DNA of 64,000 bases from Piscinibacter gummiphilus (GCF_032681285.1 NZ_CP136336.1:476001-540000); one strand, 5' to 3'; positions 9,532-18,657 are shown, numbered from the stretch's first letter. A program made the numbers and translations. Notes: a model not told the origin generated them from the sequence alone.

Positions 9532-10619
9532 ACGCGGCCGTGGCGGTTGGCGAGGAAGTCGTCGAGCCGCAGGTCTTCCTGCCGCACGAAGCCCTGCTGG
9601 GGCAGGCGGCCTTCGGCCAGCAGGTCGAGCATGGCGCACAGGCTGCTCGCGGTCGTCACCTGGATGGCGCTGCGCAGCCGGCCGCCCAGCACCTGGCTGT
9701 AGATCTTGCGGGCGTAGGTCTCCTGCTGAAGATGACCGTCCCGCAGGCCGCTCACCGTCACGAAGACGATCACGACGTCTTGCAGCGTGGCGGGCAGGGC
9801 GTTTTCGAGGATGTCTTTCAGCACCTCGCGCCGGTCTTTCAGGCGCAGGTCGTGCAGCAGCGCTTTCATGATGGCCGCGTGGCCGGGGTAGCGGATCGTG
9901 CGGTAGTTGAGCGTGCGCACGCGGCCGGCGAGCGATTCGCAGAGCGTGCCCAGCCCGCCCGAGGTGTTGAAGGCTTCGTAGAGCACGCCGTCGAGCGAGA
10001 ACTCCTCGCGCTCTTCGAGCGCCGGCACGCTCGTGAGGCGGCCGTCGACGATGGCCTCGCAGGGCTCGCAGTATTCGTTGATGACGCCCTCGGTGCTCCA
10101 GGTCAGGTTGTAGTTCAGCGCGTTGCTCGGGTAGGCGGGCAAGGCGCCCACGCGCATGCGCACGCTGTCGAGGCGGTCGAAGCGGCTCGCGAGGTCGGCC
10201 GCCACGATCGAGATGAAGCCGGGGGCCAGGCCGCACTGCGGGATGAAGGCGCTCGTGGCCCCCTCGGCCAGCTCGCGGATGCGGCGGGTGCTGGCCACGT
10301 CTTCGGTGAGGTCGAGGTAGTGCACGCCCGCAGCCCGTGCGGCCTCGGCCACCTTCACCGTCAGGTGGTAGGGCGCGGCGCTGAGCACCGCATACCGGCC
10401 GTGCAGCGCCGCGCGCAGCGCCGCCGGGTCGTGCACGTCGAGCACCAGGGTGTCGATGTCGGCGTTCGGCGTCTCTCGCTTCAGCTCGGCCAGTGATTCG
10501 GCGGATCGGTCGGCCACCGTGACCCGGTAGCGCAGGGGGCCGGTGGCCTGGGCCGGCAGGGCGGCGACCACCGAGCCGATCTTGCCGCCGCCGATGACGA
10601 GGATGGAATGGGTGGGCAT
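9498..10619 (-). CDS. Saccharopine dehydrogenase-family oxidoreductase
   Basis: This 373-residue protein begins with a Rossmann fold (SILVIGGGKIGSVVAALPA, residues 5-23) and continues as a saccharopine dehydrogenase-like enzyme, with LDVHDPAALRAAL and a long C-terminal catalytic part. Family members act on lysine-derived saccharopine or on related amino-acid/keto-acid adducts. It lies divergent from an Lrp/AsnC regulator, a common arrangement for amino-acid catabolic genes. Substrate is not determinable; lysine degradation is the first guess. The ATG at 10619 is chosen because it begins right at the Rossmann strand; longer upstream frames would run into the regulator gene. Confidence 0.8.
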   Translation of the reverse strand: MPTHSILVIGGGKIGSVVAALPAQATGPLRYRVTVADRSAESLAELKRETPNADIDTLVLDVHDPAALRAALHGRYAVLSAAPYHLTVKVAEAARAAGVHYLDLTEDVASTRRIRELAEGATSAFIPQCGLAPGFISIVAADLASRFDRLDSVRMRVGALPAYPSNALNYNLTWSTEGVINEYCEPCEAIVDGRLTSVPALEEREEFSLDGVLYEAFNTSGGLGTLCESLAGRVRTLNYRTIRYPGHAAIMKALLHDLRLKDRREVLKDILENALPATLQDVVIVFVTVSGLRDGHLQQETYARKIYSQVLGGRLRSAIQVTTASSLCAMLDLLAEGRLPQQGFVRQEDLRLDDFLANRHGRVYATEAMARAA

Positions 10620-10739
10620 CGTGGGGCTCCGGTGAGGTGGGTGTACCTGGATTTTCGGCAGCCGCTGCGCAATCTGCAGCTGGTGTTTCGACGATCCAGA
10701 GCCCATAGTTCGGCAATCTGACGAGACTAATCTGCACAT
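10620..10739. promoter_or_regulatory. Divergent promoter region with three AATCTG repeats
   Basis: The 120-nt region separates the dehydrogenase and Lrp-type genes. CAATCTG occurs at 10670 and 10714 and TAATCTG at 10728, all in the same orientation. The last copy lies immediately before the regulator ATG. They are candidate operator half-sites for the neighbouring regulator; no clear -35/-10 pair was recognised. Confidence 0.4.
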
Positions 10740-11180
10740 ATGACCAACTCTGCCCTCGACGCCACCGACCGCGCCCTGCTCGCCCTGCTGCGCGAGAACG
10801 CCCGCACGCCTGTCGCCGAGCTGGCCAGGGCCCTGAAGCTCTCGCGCACCACGGTGCAAAGCCGCATCGAGCGCCTGGAGCGGCAGCGCGTGGTGGTCGG
10901 CTACACGGTCGTTGTGCCCGATGCGGCCGAGGCGGCGCTGGTGCGCGCTCACATTTTCATCACCGTGGCGCCTCGGCAGAGTGCGGCCATCGAGCAGGCG
11001 TTGCGGCGCATTGCCGAGGTGCGGGTGCTGCATTCGGTCAGCGGGCCCTTCGACTTGATCGCCGTGGTCGCGGCCCACTCGATCGGTGAGCTCGATGCGC
11101 TGATCGACCGCATCGGCGCACTCGACGGCGTGGAGCGCACCACCTCGGCCATCGTGCTGTCGACGCGGATCGAGCGTTAG
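10740..11180 (+). CDS. Lrp/AsnC-family transcriptional regulator
   Basis: This 146-residue protein has an N-terminal winged helix-turn-helix (ALDATDRALLALLRENAR, then SRTTVQSRIERLE) and a C-terminal RAM ligand-binding domain (residues 65-140, with VSGPFDLIAVV). Such proteins bind amino acids and usually control the gene transcribed divergently from them. It probably regulates the saccharopine dehydrogenase-like gene and itself. The effector amino acid is not known. Confidence 0.92.
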   Translation: MTNSALDATDRALLALLRENARTPVAELARALKLSRTTVQSRIERLERQRVVVGYTVVVPDAAEAALVRAHIFITVAPRQSAAIEQALRRIAEVRVLHSVSGPFDLIAVVAAHSIGELDALIDRIGALDGVERTTSAIVLSTRIER

Positions 11181-11220
11181 GCCGTTTCGGGCGGGGCGGC
11201 ATCCGGGCTCTCACGTAGCC

Positions 11221-11259
11221 CGCAAAAGCGCTTTGCGCAATAACGCACACAGTGTGCGT
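11221..11259. promoter_or_regulatory. Two adjacent perfect dyads upstream of the HD-GYP gene
   Basis: CGCAAA-N5-TTTGCG (11221-11237, containing AAAGCGCTTT) is followed by ACGCACAC-A-GTGTGCGT (11243-11259). They lie in the 212-nt gap between the Lrp-type gene and the HD-GYP gene. No T-run follows, so a simple terminator is unlikely; operator sites are the better guess. The rest of the gap shows nothing recognisable. Confidence 0.4.
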
Positions 11260-11392
11260 CTCGCACCGCAGCACTGTCAGAACTAGCAGGTGCGGCGCCG
11301 AAGCCGCTGAACATAATCGGTTCAAGTTCAGGGGGCTGGCGGCCGAAAAGTCGCACAAGCAATGCAGATTCACGGGGCCACGAGCCACCGTC

Positions 11393-12703
11393 ATGAAAGA
11401 AGTACCTACACCCACACTGATCGACGTGGCACAGCTGCGCATCGGGATGTTTGTGCATCTCGATGGTGGATGGATGTCGCACCCGTTTCCCCTCAGCAGC
11501 TTCAAGATCGGTTCTGCTGCGCAGATCGCCACCATTCGCTCGCTCGGCAAGCAGCGTGTGCGCTGGAGCCCGGAGAAGAGCGACCCGGCGGCCGTCGAAA
11601 GCCTCACCCACCCGGGCCCGGCAGAAGACCCGTCGGTGCCGGACACCGTGCCCGCCGAGGCGCTCGTGGCGCCGCTCACCGAAACCGCCGAAGCGCAGGA
11701 GCGCCGCCGCCTGCGCGAAGCCCTGCTGGCGCAGCGCGAGGCGCTGCAGCTGTGCGAGGCCCAATTCGCCGAGGCGACGACTGCCTGCAAGCGGGCGTCG
11801 GAGATCGTGCTGACGCAGCCGCAGGTGGCGCGCGAGCAGACCGAAGCGCTGGCCCAGGCCTTCGTCGACAAGATGATCGGCCAGCAGGAGATGTGCATCC
11901 GCCTGCTCACCGAAGCGGCGGGCGACAAGGCCTCGCTGCACGCGGTGAACGTTGCGGTGATCTCGCTGCTGATGGGCAGGACCTTCGGCCTGTCGCCCCA
12001 GGAGATGCTCGACCTGGGCGTGGGCGCGATGCTGCACGACATCGGCAAGATCGAGCTGCCCGAGCGTGTGCGCCACCGCGAAGAGCACTTCACCCCGGCC
12101 GAGAACCAGTTCTATCAAGAGCACGTGGCCCACGGCGTGACCATCGCCAAGAAGATGGGCCTGGCCGCCGGTGCCACGCTCGTGATCGCGCAGCACCACG
12201 AGCATGCCGACGGCAGCGGCTTCCCGCTGCGCCTGAACAGCGACCGCATGACGATCGCCTCGCGCATCGTCTCGCTCATCAACCGCTACGACAACATGTG
12301 CAACCCGCACGTGCCCTCGCGTGCGCTCACGCCGCACGAGGCGCTGTCGCTGCTCTTCGCACAGGGCAAGAACCGCTACGACACCGCCATCCTCGGCGGC
12401 TTCATCAAGATGATGGGCGTGTACCCGCCGGGTTCGGTGGTGCAGCTCACCGATGACCGTTATGCGATGGTCGTCTCGGTCAACTCCTCGCGCCCGCTCA
12501 AGCCGCGCGTGATGGTGCACGAGCCGCGTGTGCCGCGCGACGAAGCGCTGCTGCTCAACCTGGAGCTGGAGCCACGCCTGGGCATCCGCCGCAGCCTGAA
12601 GCCGCAGCAACTGCCGACGGAGTCGCTCGACTACCTGTCGCCGCGCACGCGTGTCGCTTATTTCTTCGAGCCTTACGCCGCTCCTCTGGAGGAAGCGGCG
12701 TGA
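11393..12703 (+). CDS. HD-GYP domain c-di-GMP phosphodiesterase
   Basis: This 436-residue cytoplasmic protein should hydrolyse c-di-GMP. An N-terminal DUF3391-type domain (residues 5-130, with VAQLRIGMFVHLDGGWM) is followed by the metal-binding HD domain with GAMLHDIGKIELP. The signature HHEHADGSGFP has F where the name-giving GYP has Y, a tolerated variant. The chosen ATG is preceded by little Shine-Dalgarno sequence, but it starts at the conserved N-terminus. Its stop overlaps the next gene, a diguanylate cyclase/phosphodiesterase (GTGA), so the two opposing activities are translationally coupled. Confidence 0.93.
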   Translation: MKEVPTPTLIDVAQLRIGMFVHLDGGWMSHPFPLSSFKIGSAAQIATIRSLGKQRVRWSPEKSDPAAVESLTHPGPAEDPSVPDTVPAEALVAPLTETAEAQERRRLREALLAQREALQLCEAQFAEATTACKRASEIVLTQPQVAREQTEALAQAFVDKMIGQQEMCIRLLTEAAGDKASLHAVNVAVISLLMGRTFGLSPQEMLDLGVGAMLHDIGKIELPERVRHREEHFTPAENQFYQEHVAHGVTIAKKMGLAAGATLVIAQHHEHADGSGFPLRLNSDRMTIASRIVSLINRYDNMCNPHVPSRALTPHEALSLLFAQGKNRYDTAILGGFIKMMGVYPPGSVVQLTDDRYAMVVSVNSSRPLKPRVMVHEPRVPRDEALLLNLELEPRLGIRRSLKPQQLPTESLDYLSPRTRVAYFFEPYAAPLEEAA

Positions 12704-14799
12704 GCGCCGCGGCGAGGGCCGCAACGCTTGAACACTGGTCGGCCCTGATCGAGGGGCTGCTCGACCCCGTCTGGCTGGTCGACGCGATTGACCTCACCAT
12801 CCTGGCCGCCAACACGGCGGCCGGCGAGTTGCTGGGCATCGACGCCTGGTCGCTGCGTGGCCGCGCGGCCACCGACCTCAGCGCGACCGCCGAAGACATC
12901 GCGTTCTGGGCCGAGGCGGCCGCGGGCCTGTCCGAAGCGATCCTCTCGGACACGGTGGTGCGCCGCTTCGACGGCAGCATCGTGCCCGTCACACGTCGGG
13001 TGAGCCGCATCGGCCAGATGAGCGACTGCGAGGTGCTGATCGTCACCCTGCGCGACCTCACGCAGCAGCGCGCCGCCGAAGAAGAGCTCGACACGCGCGT
13101 GGCCGAGTTGCGCGCCACGCTGGAGTCGAGCGCCGACGGCATCCTCGTCACCGACCTGTCGGGTGGCATCCGCAACTTCAACCGCCGCTTCGCCACGATG
13201 TGGGGGCTGCCCGACGAGTTGCTGATGCAACGCGACGACCGCGCCGTGCAGGACTGGATGCGCCGCAGCGTCACCGACGGCGACCAGTACGTGCGCCGGC
13301 TCGGTGCCATCCTCGATGCCGCGCTGCTGCAGGCGAGCGACGTGCTCACGCTGCACTCGGGCAAGGTGCTCGAGCGGGTGACGCTGCCGCAGTGCAGCCG
13401 CGGCCAGCCGATCGGGCGGGTCTTCTCCTTCCGCGACGTGACCGAGCAGCTGGCGGCGCAGCAGCGCATCGAGCAGCTGTCGCACACCGATGCGCTCACC
13501 GGCCTGCCCAACCGCCGCCTGCTCGAAGACCGCGTTGAATTCGCGCTCGCGATGGCGCAGCGCAACGGCCAGCCGTTTGCGCTGATGGTGTTCAACCTCG
13601 ACCGCTTCAAGCATGTCAACGACACGCTCGGCATGGGCGCGGGCGACAAGGTGCTGCTCGAAGTCACCGAGCGCATCAAGTCCTGCCTGCGCAACGTTGA
13701 CACCGTGGCCCGCCTGGGCGGTGACGAGTTCGTGCTGCTGGTGCACCAGGCCGATGCGGCGGGCGCCGAGGCCACCGCACGGCGCCTGCTCGACGCGATG
13801 GGCCAGCCCTTCACGCAAGGCGGCGAAAGCTTCACCGTGACCTGCAGCATCGGCGTGGCGCTGTGCCCGTCGGACGGCAACGCGCTCGACGAGTTGATGC
13901 GCGGCGCCGCCACCGCGATGCAGCGCGCCAAGGAATCGGGGCGTGCCAGCTTCCGCTTCCACCAGGCCCAGACCGAAGGCGTGCGCCGTTCGCGCATGCA
14001 GATGGACCATGCCATGCGCCAGGCGCTGGTGAGCGGGCTCTTCCGCCTGCATTTCCAGCCGCAGGTCGACCTGAAGACGGGCGCGGTGATCGGCGCCGAG
14101 GCGCTTATCCGCTGGCGCGACCCGGTGCTGGGCGAGGTGTCGCCCGGGGAGTTCATCCCGGTGGCCGAGGAGAGCGGCTTCATCATCCCGATCGGCGACT
14201 GGGTGCTCTCGCAGGCGGTGCGCCAGGCGGCGGCGTGGCGCGCGCGCGGCATCGTGATGCCGGTGTCGATCAACGTCTCGGCGCTGCAGTTCCAGCAGAC
14301 CGATTTTCTGCAGCGGGTGCAGCACGAGCTCACCAGTGCCGCCCTGCCGCCCGAGCTGCTGGAGCTCGAGCTGACCGAAAGCATCCTGATCCGCGATTCG
14401 GAAGACGCGTTGCACCGGCTCGAAGGCCTGCACGCGCTGGGCGTGGGCCTGGCCATCGACGACTTCGGCACCGGCTATTCGAGCCTCGGCTACCTGAAGC
14501 GCTTCCCGATCCACCGGCTCAAGATCGACCGCAGCTTCGTGAGCCACCTGCCAGGCGATGCGAGCGACCAGGCCATCGTCAACGCCATCATCCAGCTCGG
14601 CCGCGCGATGAACCTCAAGGTGATCGCCGAGGGCGTGGAGACCGAGCCGCAGCGGCAGTTCTTGCTCGACGCCGGGTGCGACGAGTTCCAGGGCTACCTG
14701 TATGCCGCGGCGCTCGACAGCGCGTCGTTCGAGGCGCGCGTGGGCGTGGCCGCAGCACCGGCGGCCGCCAAGGCGCCGGTGCGGCTCATCAGGTCATAG
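12700..14799 (+). CDS. PAS-PAS-GGDEF-EAL c-di-GMP turnover protein
   Basis: This 699-residue protein has two PAS-like domains (about 10-125 and 135-250), a diguanylate cyclase domain with intact GGDEF (340-344), and an EAL domain with EALIRW, ELTESI, DDFGTGYSSLGYL and AEGVET. The inhibitory RxxD site is present as RNVD, five residues before the GG. Both synthesis and hydrolysis of c-di-GMP are therefore possible; which dominates cannot be read from sequence. No membrane segments are seen. Translation starts at a GTG overlapping the upstream HD-GYP stop, behind a good GGAGG ribosome site. Confidence 0.94.
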   Translation: MSAAARAATLEHWSALIEGLLDPVWLVDAIDLTILAANTAAGELLGIDAWSLRGRAATDLSATAEDIAFWAEAAAGLSEAILSDTVVRRFDGSIVPVTRRVSRIGQMSDCEVLIVTLRDLTQQRAAEEELDTRVAELRATLESSADGILVTDLSGGIRNFNRRFATMWGLPDELLMQRDDRAVQDWMRRSVTDGDQYVRRLGAILDAALLQASDVLTLHSGKVLERVTLPQCSRGQPIGRVFSFRDVTEQLAAQQRIEQLSHTDALTGLPNRRLLEDRVEFALAMAQRNGQPFALMVFNLDRFKHVNDTLGMGAGDKVLLEVTERIKSCLRNVDTVARLGGDEFVLLVHQADAAGAEATARRLLDAMGQPFTQGGESFTVTCSIGVALCPSDGNALDELMRGAATAMQRAKESGRASFRFHQAQTEGVRRSRMQMDHAMRQALVSGLFRLHFQPQVDLKTGAVIGAEALIRWRDPVLGEVSPGEFIPVAEESGFIIPIGDWVLSQAVRQAAAWRARGIVMPVSINVSALQFQQTDFLQRVQHELTSAALPPELLELELTESILIRDSEDALHRLEGLHALGVGLAIDDFGTGYSSLGYLKRFPIHRLKIDRSFVSHLPGDASDQAIVNAIIQLGRAMNLKVIAEGVETEPQRQFLLDAGCDEFQGYLYAAALDSASFEARVGVAAAPAAAKAPVRLIRS

Positions 14800-15639
14800 G
14801 GACGTCACCACCACCTGCCGCTGCTCGCCGAGGCCGGCGATGCCGAGCGTCATCACGTCGCCCTCCTGCAGGAACTGCGGCGGCTTCATGCCCATGCCCA
14901 CGCCGGGCGGCGTGCCGGTGCAGAGGATGTCGCCGGGCAGGAGCGTCATGAAGCGGCTCACGTAGCTCACGATCTGCGCCACGCCGAAGATCATGGTGGC
15001 GGTGCTGCCGCTCTGGCGGCGCACGCCGTTCACGTCGAGCCACATGTCGAGGGCCTGCGGGTCGGGCACGTCGTCGGCCGTCACGAGCCAGGGGCCGATG
15101 GGGCCGAAGGTGTCGCAGCCCTTGCCCTTGTCCCAGGTGCCGCCGCGCTCGATCTGGTATTCGCGCTCGGAGACGTCGTTCACCACGCAGTAGCCGGCCA
15201 CGTGTGACAAGGCCTCGCTTTCGGCGACGTGGCGGGCGGTGCGGCCGATCACCACGCCCAGCTCCACCTCCCAGTCGGTCTTCACGCTGCTGGGCGGCAG
15301 CAGCACCGGGTCGTTCGGGCCGGTGATGCACGTGGTCGCCTTGAGGAAGACGATCGGCTCCTTGGGCAGCGGCAGGCCGGCTTCGGCGGCGTGGTCGGCG
15401 TAGTTGAGGCCGATGGCCACGAACTTGCTGATGCCCGTGTACGGCACGCCCAGCCGGGGCTGGCCGCGCACCAAGGGGTAAGCCTCGGGCTTGAGCTTCG
15501 ACAGGCGCTTCAGGCCGTCGAGCCCGAGGGTGGGCAGGTGCAGGTCGGGCACGTCGGCCGACAGGTCCCTCAGTTGCCCGGACGCGTCCAAGGCCCCGAC
15601 GCGTTCATGCCCTTCCGGGCCAAAGCGAAACCATTTCAT
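14794..15639 (-). CDS. Fumarylacetoacetate hydrolase-family protein
   Basis: This 281-residue protein belongs to the FAH superfamily of metal-dependent C-C hydrolases, isomerases and lyases. The C-terminal core begins near residue 70 with KFVAIGLNYADHAAE and contains the metal-binding DWEVELGVVIG and the LLPGDILCTGTPPGVG loop. Length and N-terminus (MKWFRFGPEG) resemble members annotated as 2,4-diketo-3-deoxy-sugar-acid hydrolases or ureidoglycolate lyase-like; the substrate remains open. It stands alone on the minus strand, its stop overlapping the end of the GGDEF-EAL gene by six bases. Confidence 0.85.
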   Translation of the reverse strand: MKWFRFGPEGHERVGALDASGQLRDLSADVPDLHLPTLGLDGLKRLSKLKPEAYPLVRGQPRLGVPYTGISKFVAIGLNYADHAAEAGLPLPKEPIVFLKATTCITGPNDPVLLPPSSVKTDWEVELGVVIGRTARHVAESEALSHVAGYCVVNDVSEREYQIERGGTWDKGKGCDTFGPIGPWLVTADDVPDPQALDMWLDVNGVRRQSGSTATMIFGVAQIVSYVSRFMTLLPGDILCTGTPPGVGMGMKPPQFLQEGDVMTLGIAGLGEQRQVVVTSL

Positions 15640-15722
15640 GGCATTCCGATCAGGATTGAGGTGGTGGCAGGCGATGCGATTTTCATACCATTGCCGGAGC
15701 TGAGCGAGCGAGGTGGCGAACG

Positions 15723-16973
15723 ATGCAAGCAATCGAACGAGCCCTTGAACAACGGCTGGCACCGCAGGGGGTGCCGCTGGCGGTGGTGCTGCCCGGCGGG
15801 CGGCGCCTCGGGCAGGCGGACGCGGCGGTCACGCTGCGCCTGCACGAGCTGGCCCCACTGGCCCACCTGGCCACCGGCCAGATCGGGCGGGTGGCCGAGG
15901 CGTATGTCGAGGGCCGGCTCGACATCGACGGCAGCATGCGCGACCTGATGCACGTGGCCGCCTTGATGGTGGGCGATGCCGCGCTCGAAGGTGACGGCGC
16001 ACGCCCCCTCACTTGGTGGAGCAACCTCACGCGCACCGTGAAGTCGCGCGTGCGGCACCAGCTCGATGCGGATGCGCGGCAGGTGCAGTTCCACTACGAC
16101 GTGTCCGACGACTTCTATGCGCTGTGGCTCGATGAGCGGCGCGTCTACTCCTGCGCCTACTGGAAAGACCCGGCGATGACGCTCGACGGCGCCCAGGCCG
16201 CCAAGCTCGACCACATCTGCAGGAAGCTCATGCTGCGTGAGGGCGAGCGCTTCCTCGACATCGGCGCCGGCTGGGGTGGCCTGCTGCTGTGGGCGGCCGA
16301 GCACTACGGCGTGCGGGCCGATGGCATCACGCTCTCGAAGAACCAGCATGCGCACGTCAACCGGCTGATCGACGAGCGCGGCGTGCGAGGGCGCGTGACC
16401 ATGACGCTGTGCGACTACCGCGACCTGCCTGAGGCGGAGCCCTACGACGCCATCGCCTCGGTCGGCATGTTCGAGCATGTCGGGCATGCGAACCTGCCGG
16501 TGTATTTCCACCAGGTGCGCCGGCTGCTCAAGCCCGGCGGACTCTTGATGAACCACGGCATCACCGCCGGCGGCACGCGCAACCACCAGCTCGGTGCCGG
16601 CATGGGCGACTTCATCGAGCGCTACATCTTCCCGGGCGGCGAGCTGGTGCACCTGTCGCACGTGCTGAAGGTGACGAGCGAAGCCGCGCTCGAGCCGGTC
16701 GACGTGGAAAACCTGCGCCCGCACTACGCGCGCACCCTCTGGGCCTGGAGCGACCGGCTGGAAGCCCACCTGGCGCGTGCCCGCGAGTTCACGCGCGAGA
16801 GCGTGGTGCGCGCCTACCGGCTCTACCTCGCCGGCAGCGCGATGAGCTTCGAGCAAGGGTGGATCTCGCTGCATCAGGTGCTGGCGACCCGGCCCGACCA
16901 CGACGTCGCCTCGGGCCCGATGCGAGGCGCACAATCCCGTTTTCCCTTCAACCGCGAGTACATCTACCGATGA
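15723..16973 (+). CDS. cfa: Cyclopropane-fatty-acyl-phospholipid synthase
   Basis: The enzyme methylenates unsaturated acyl chains of membrane phospholipids using S-adenosylmethionine, stabilising membranes in stationary phase or acid. The 416-residue protein has an N-terminal lipid-binding domain and a C-terminal methyltransferase: VQFHYDVSDDFYALWLD, YSCAYW, the SAM site FLDIGAGWGGLLLWAA and ASVGMFEHVGH. All family landmarks are present and length is usual. It runs directly into a DUF1840 gene with overlapping stop and start. Confidence 0.95.
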   Translation: MQAIERALEQRLAPQGVPLAVVLPGGRRLGQADAAVTLRLHELAPLAHLATGQIGRVAEAYVEGRLDIDGSMRDLMHVAALMVGDAALEGDGARPLTWWSNLTRTVKSRVRHQLDADARQVQFHYDVSDDFYALWLDERRVYSCAYWKDPAMTLDGAQAAKLDHICRKLMLREGERFLDIGAGWGGLLLWAAEHYGVRADGITLSKNQHAHVNRLIDERGVRGRVTMTLCDYRDLPEAEPYDAIASVGMFEHVGHANLPVYFHQVRRLLKPGGLLMNHGITAGGTRNHQLGAGMGDFIERYIFPGGELVHLSHVLKVTSEAALEPVDVENLRPHYARTLWAWSDRLEAHLARAREFTRESVVRAYRLYLAGSAMSFEQGWISLHQVLATRPDHDVASGPMRGAQSRFPFNREYIYR

Positions 16974-17281
16974 TCTACAAGTTCAAGTCGAAGGCCGCTG
17001 GCGATGTGATCATGATGGGGCCGAGCGGTGACCAGGTGCTGCGCCTGATCGGCAAGGAGCCGTCGGCCAAGGGCATCATCGAGCCGGCGCAGATGCCGGC
17101 CGCGATGCAGGCCATCGAAGCGGCCATCACCGCCGACGAAGCCGCGCGCAAGGAAGCCGAGGCCGAAGACGGCAAGGCGCCGAAAGGCGACGGCGTCTCG
17201 CTGCGCCAGCGCGCCTGGCCGCTGGTCGAGATGATGAAGCGCGCCCTGGCGGCCAACGAAAACATCGTGTGGGGAGTCTGA
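16970..17281 (+). CDS. DUF1840 family protein
   Basis: This small (103 residues) acidic protein begins MIYKFKSKAAGDVIMMGPSG and ends with AWPLVEMMKRALAANENIVWGV, the pattern of the DUF1840 family common in betaproteobacteria. A charged low-complexity linker (residues 54-74) joins the two conserved ends. The function is unknown. The ATG overlaps the cfa stop, and the next gene starts 4 nt after its stop, so it belongs to the same transcript. Confidence 0.85.
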   Translation: MIYKFKSKAAGDVIMMGPSGDQVLRLIGKEPSAKGIIEPAQMPAAMQAIEAAITADEAARKEAEAEDGKAPKGDGVSLRQRAWPLVEMMKRALAANENIVWGV

Positions 17282-17285
17282 TCGC

Positions 17286-17915
17286 ATGAAACTCACGAGC
17301 ACCAGCTGGAAGAACGGGGCGCGCATCCCCACCCGTTACGCCGCCGGCAAGCCGGGTGACAGCGGGCCCACGATGTCCGACAACGTGAACCCGCAGTTCA
17401 CCTGGAGCGAGGTGCCCGAGGGCACGAAATCGTTCGCGCTGATCTGCCACGACGGCGACGTGCCGAGCCGCGGCGACGACGTCAACAAGCCCGACCGCGA
17501 AGTGCCGAGCGACCTGCCGCGCACCGACTTCTTCCACTGGGTGCTCACCGACCTGCCCGCGAGCCTGCGCGAGATCAAGGAAGGCGAGTTCAGCTCGGGC
17601 GGCCTCACGCCCAAGGGCAAGCCTGGCCCCGCCACGCTGCACGGCGCACGCCACGGCCTCAACGACTACACCGGCTGGTTTGCCGGCGACCCGGCGATGG
17701 CCGGCCAGTACTTCGGCTACGACGGCTGCTTCCCGCCGTTCAACGATTCGCTGCTGCACCAGTACGTCTTCACGCTGTACGCGCTGTCGGTGCCGAAGGC
17801 GCCGGTCGAGGGCAGCTTCACCGGCGCGCAGCTGCGCGAGGCCATCGCCCCGCATGTGCTCGCACGCGCCTCGCACGTCGGCATCTACACCCTCAACAAG
17901 AACCTGCTCGCCTGA
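17286..17915 (+). CDS. YbhB/YbcL-type phosphatidylethanolamine-binding-like protein
   Basis: This 209-residue protein has the PEBP fold signature: SDNVNPQFTWSEVP, SFALICHDGDVP, FFHWVLTDLP and HGARHGLNDYTG. Bacterial members are called Raf-kinase-inhibitor-like by homology only; their role is unknown. No signal peptide is visible, so it is likely cytoplasmic. It sits between the DUF1840 gene and a phosphatase gene whose ATG overlaps its stop. Confidence 0.9.
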   Translation: MKLTSTSWKNGARIPTRYAAGKPGDSGPTMSDNVNPQFTWSEVPEGTKSFALICHDGDVPSRGDDVNKPDREVPSDLPRTDFFHWVLTDLPASLREIKEGEFSSGGLTPKGKPGPATLHGARHGLNDYTGWFAGDPAMAGQYFGYDGCFPPFNDSLLHQYVFTLYALSVPKAPVEGSFTGAQLREAIAPHVLARASHVGIYTLNKNLLA

Positions 17916-18577
17916 TGAACCACGTCACCCGGGTGCTCGCCATCCGCCACGGCGAGACGGCCTGGAACGTCGACACCCGCATCCAGGGCCAGCTCGACAT
18001 CCCCCTGAACGACACCGGCCGCTGGCAGGCCGAGCGCCTGGCCGCCGCCGTGGCCGACGACGACCTGCACGCGATCTACGCGAGCGACCTGCAGCGTGCG
18101 CACCAGACCGCGCAGGCCATCTCGCGCGCGACCGGGCTGCCCATCACCGCCGAGCCGGGCCTGCGCGAGCGGGGTTTCGGCAGCTTCGAGGGCCACACCT
18201 ACCAGGAAATCGAATCACGCTGGCCCGAGGAATCGCTGCGCTGGCGCAAGCGCGAGCTCGACTTCAGCCCGGGCGGCGTGGGCGAGTCGCTGCGCGTGTT
18301 CTACGAGCGCTGCGTGCGCACGGCCGAGCGCCTCGCGGCGGCGCACCCGGGGCAGACGATCGCCATCGTGGCGCACGGTGGCGTGATGGACTGCCTCTAC
18401 CGCGCCGCCTCGCGGCTCGACCTGCAGGCCGCCCGCTCCTGGCAGCTCGGCAACGCCAGCATCAACCGCCTGCTCTACACGCCGGAAGGCTTCACGCTCG
18501 TCGGCTGGAGCGACACCTCGCACCTCGAGCAGGGCTCGCTCGACGAGAGCAACGACCGCGTCGGCCACGCGGCGTGA
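17915..18577 (+). CDS. Histidine phosphatase family protein
   Basis: This 220-residue protein starts with the phosphohistidine motif in VLAIRHGETAWN and holds the second catalytic histidine in IVAHGGVMD. The size and order fit the small phosphoglycerate-mutase-like phosphatases (GpmB/CobC group) rather than the glycolytic mutase. The substrate could be a sugar phosphate, nucleotide or cobalamin intermediate. The start overlaps the PEBP gene stop (TGATG). Confidence 0.9.
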   Translation: MNHVTRVLAIRHGETAWNVDTRIQGQLDIPLNDTGRWQAERLAAAVADDDLHAIYASDLQRAHQTAQAISRATGLPITAEPGLRERGFGSFEGHTYQEIESRWPEESLRWRKRELDFSPGGVGESLRVFYERCVRTAERLAAAHPGQTIAIVAHGGVMDCLYRAASRLDLQAARSWQLGNASINRLLYTPEGFTLVGWSDTSHLEQGSLDESNDRVGHAA

Positions 18578-18657
18578 GGTCACGGGTCTAGAGGGGCGTC
18601 TCCAACCCGGGGATGCCCCGCTTGCGGCAGCCGCTTCGGGCGGCCCACCATCGCAGG

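Noticed and set aside
11221..11237. Terminator for the Lrp-type gene
   Set aside because: The stem is short and has no following T-run; an operator reading fits as well or better.
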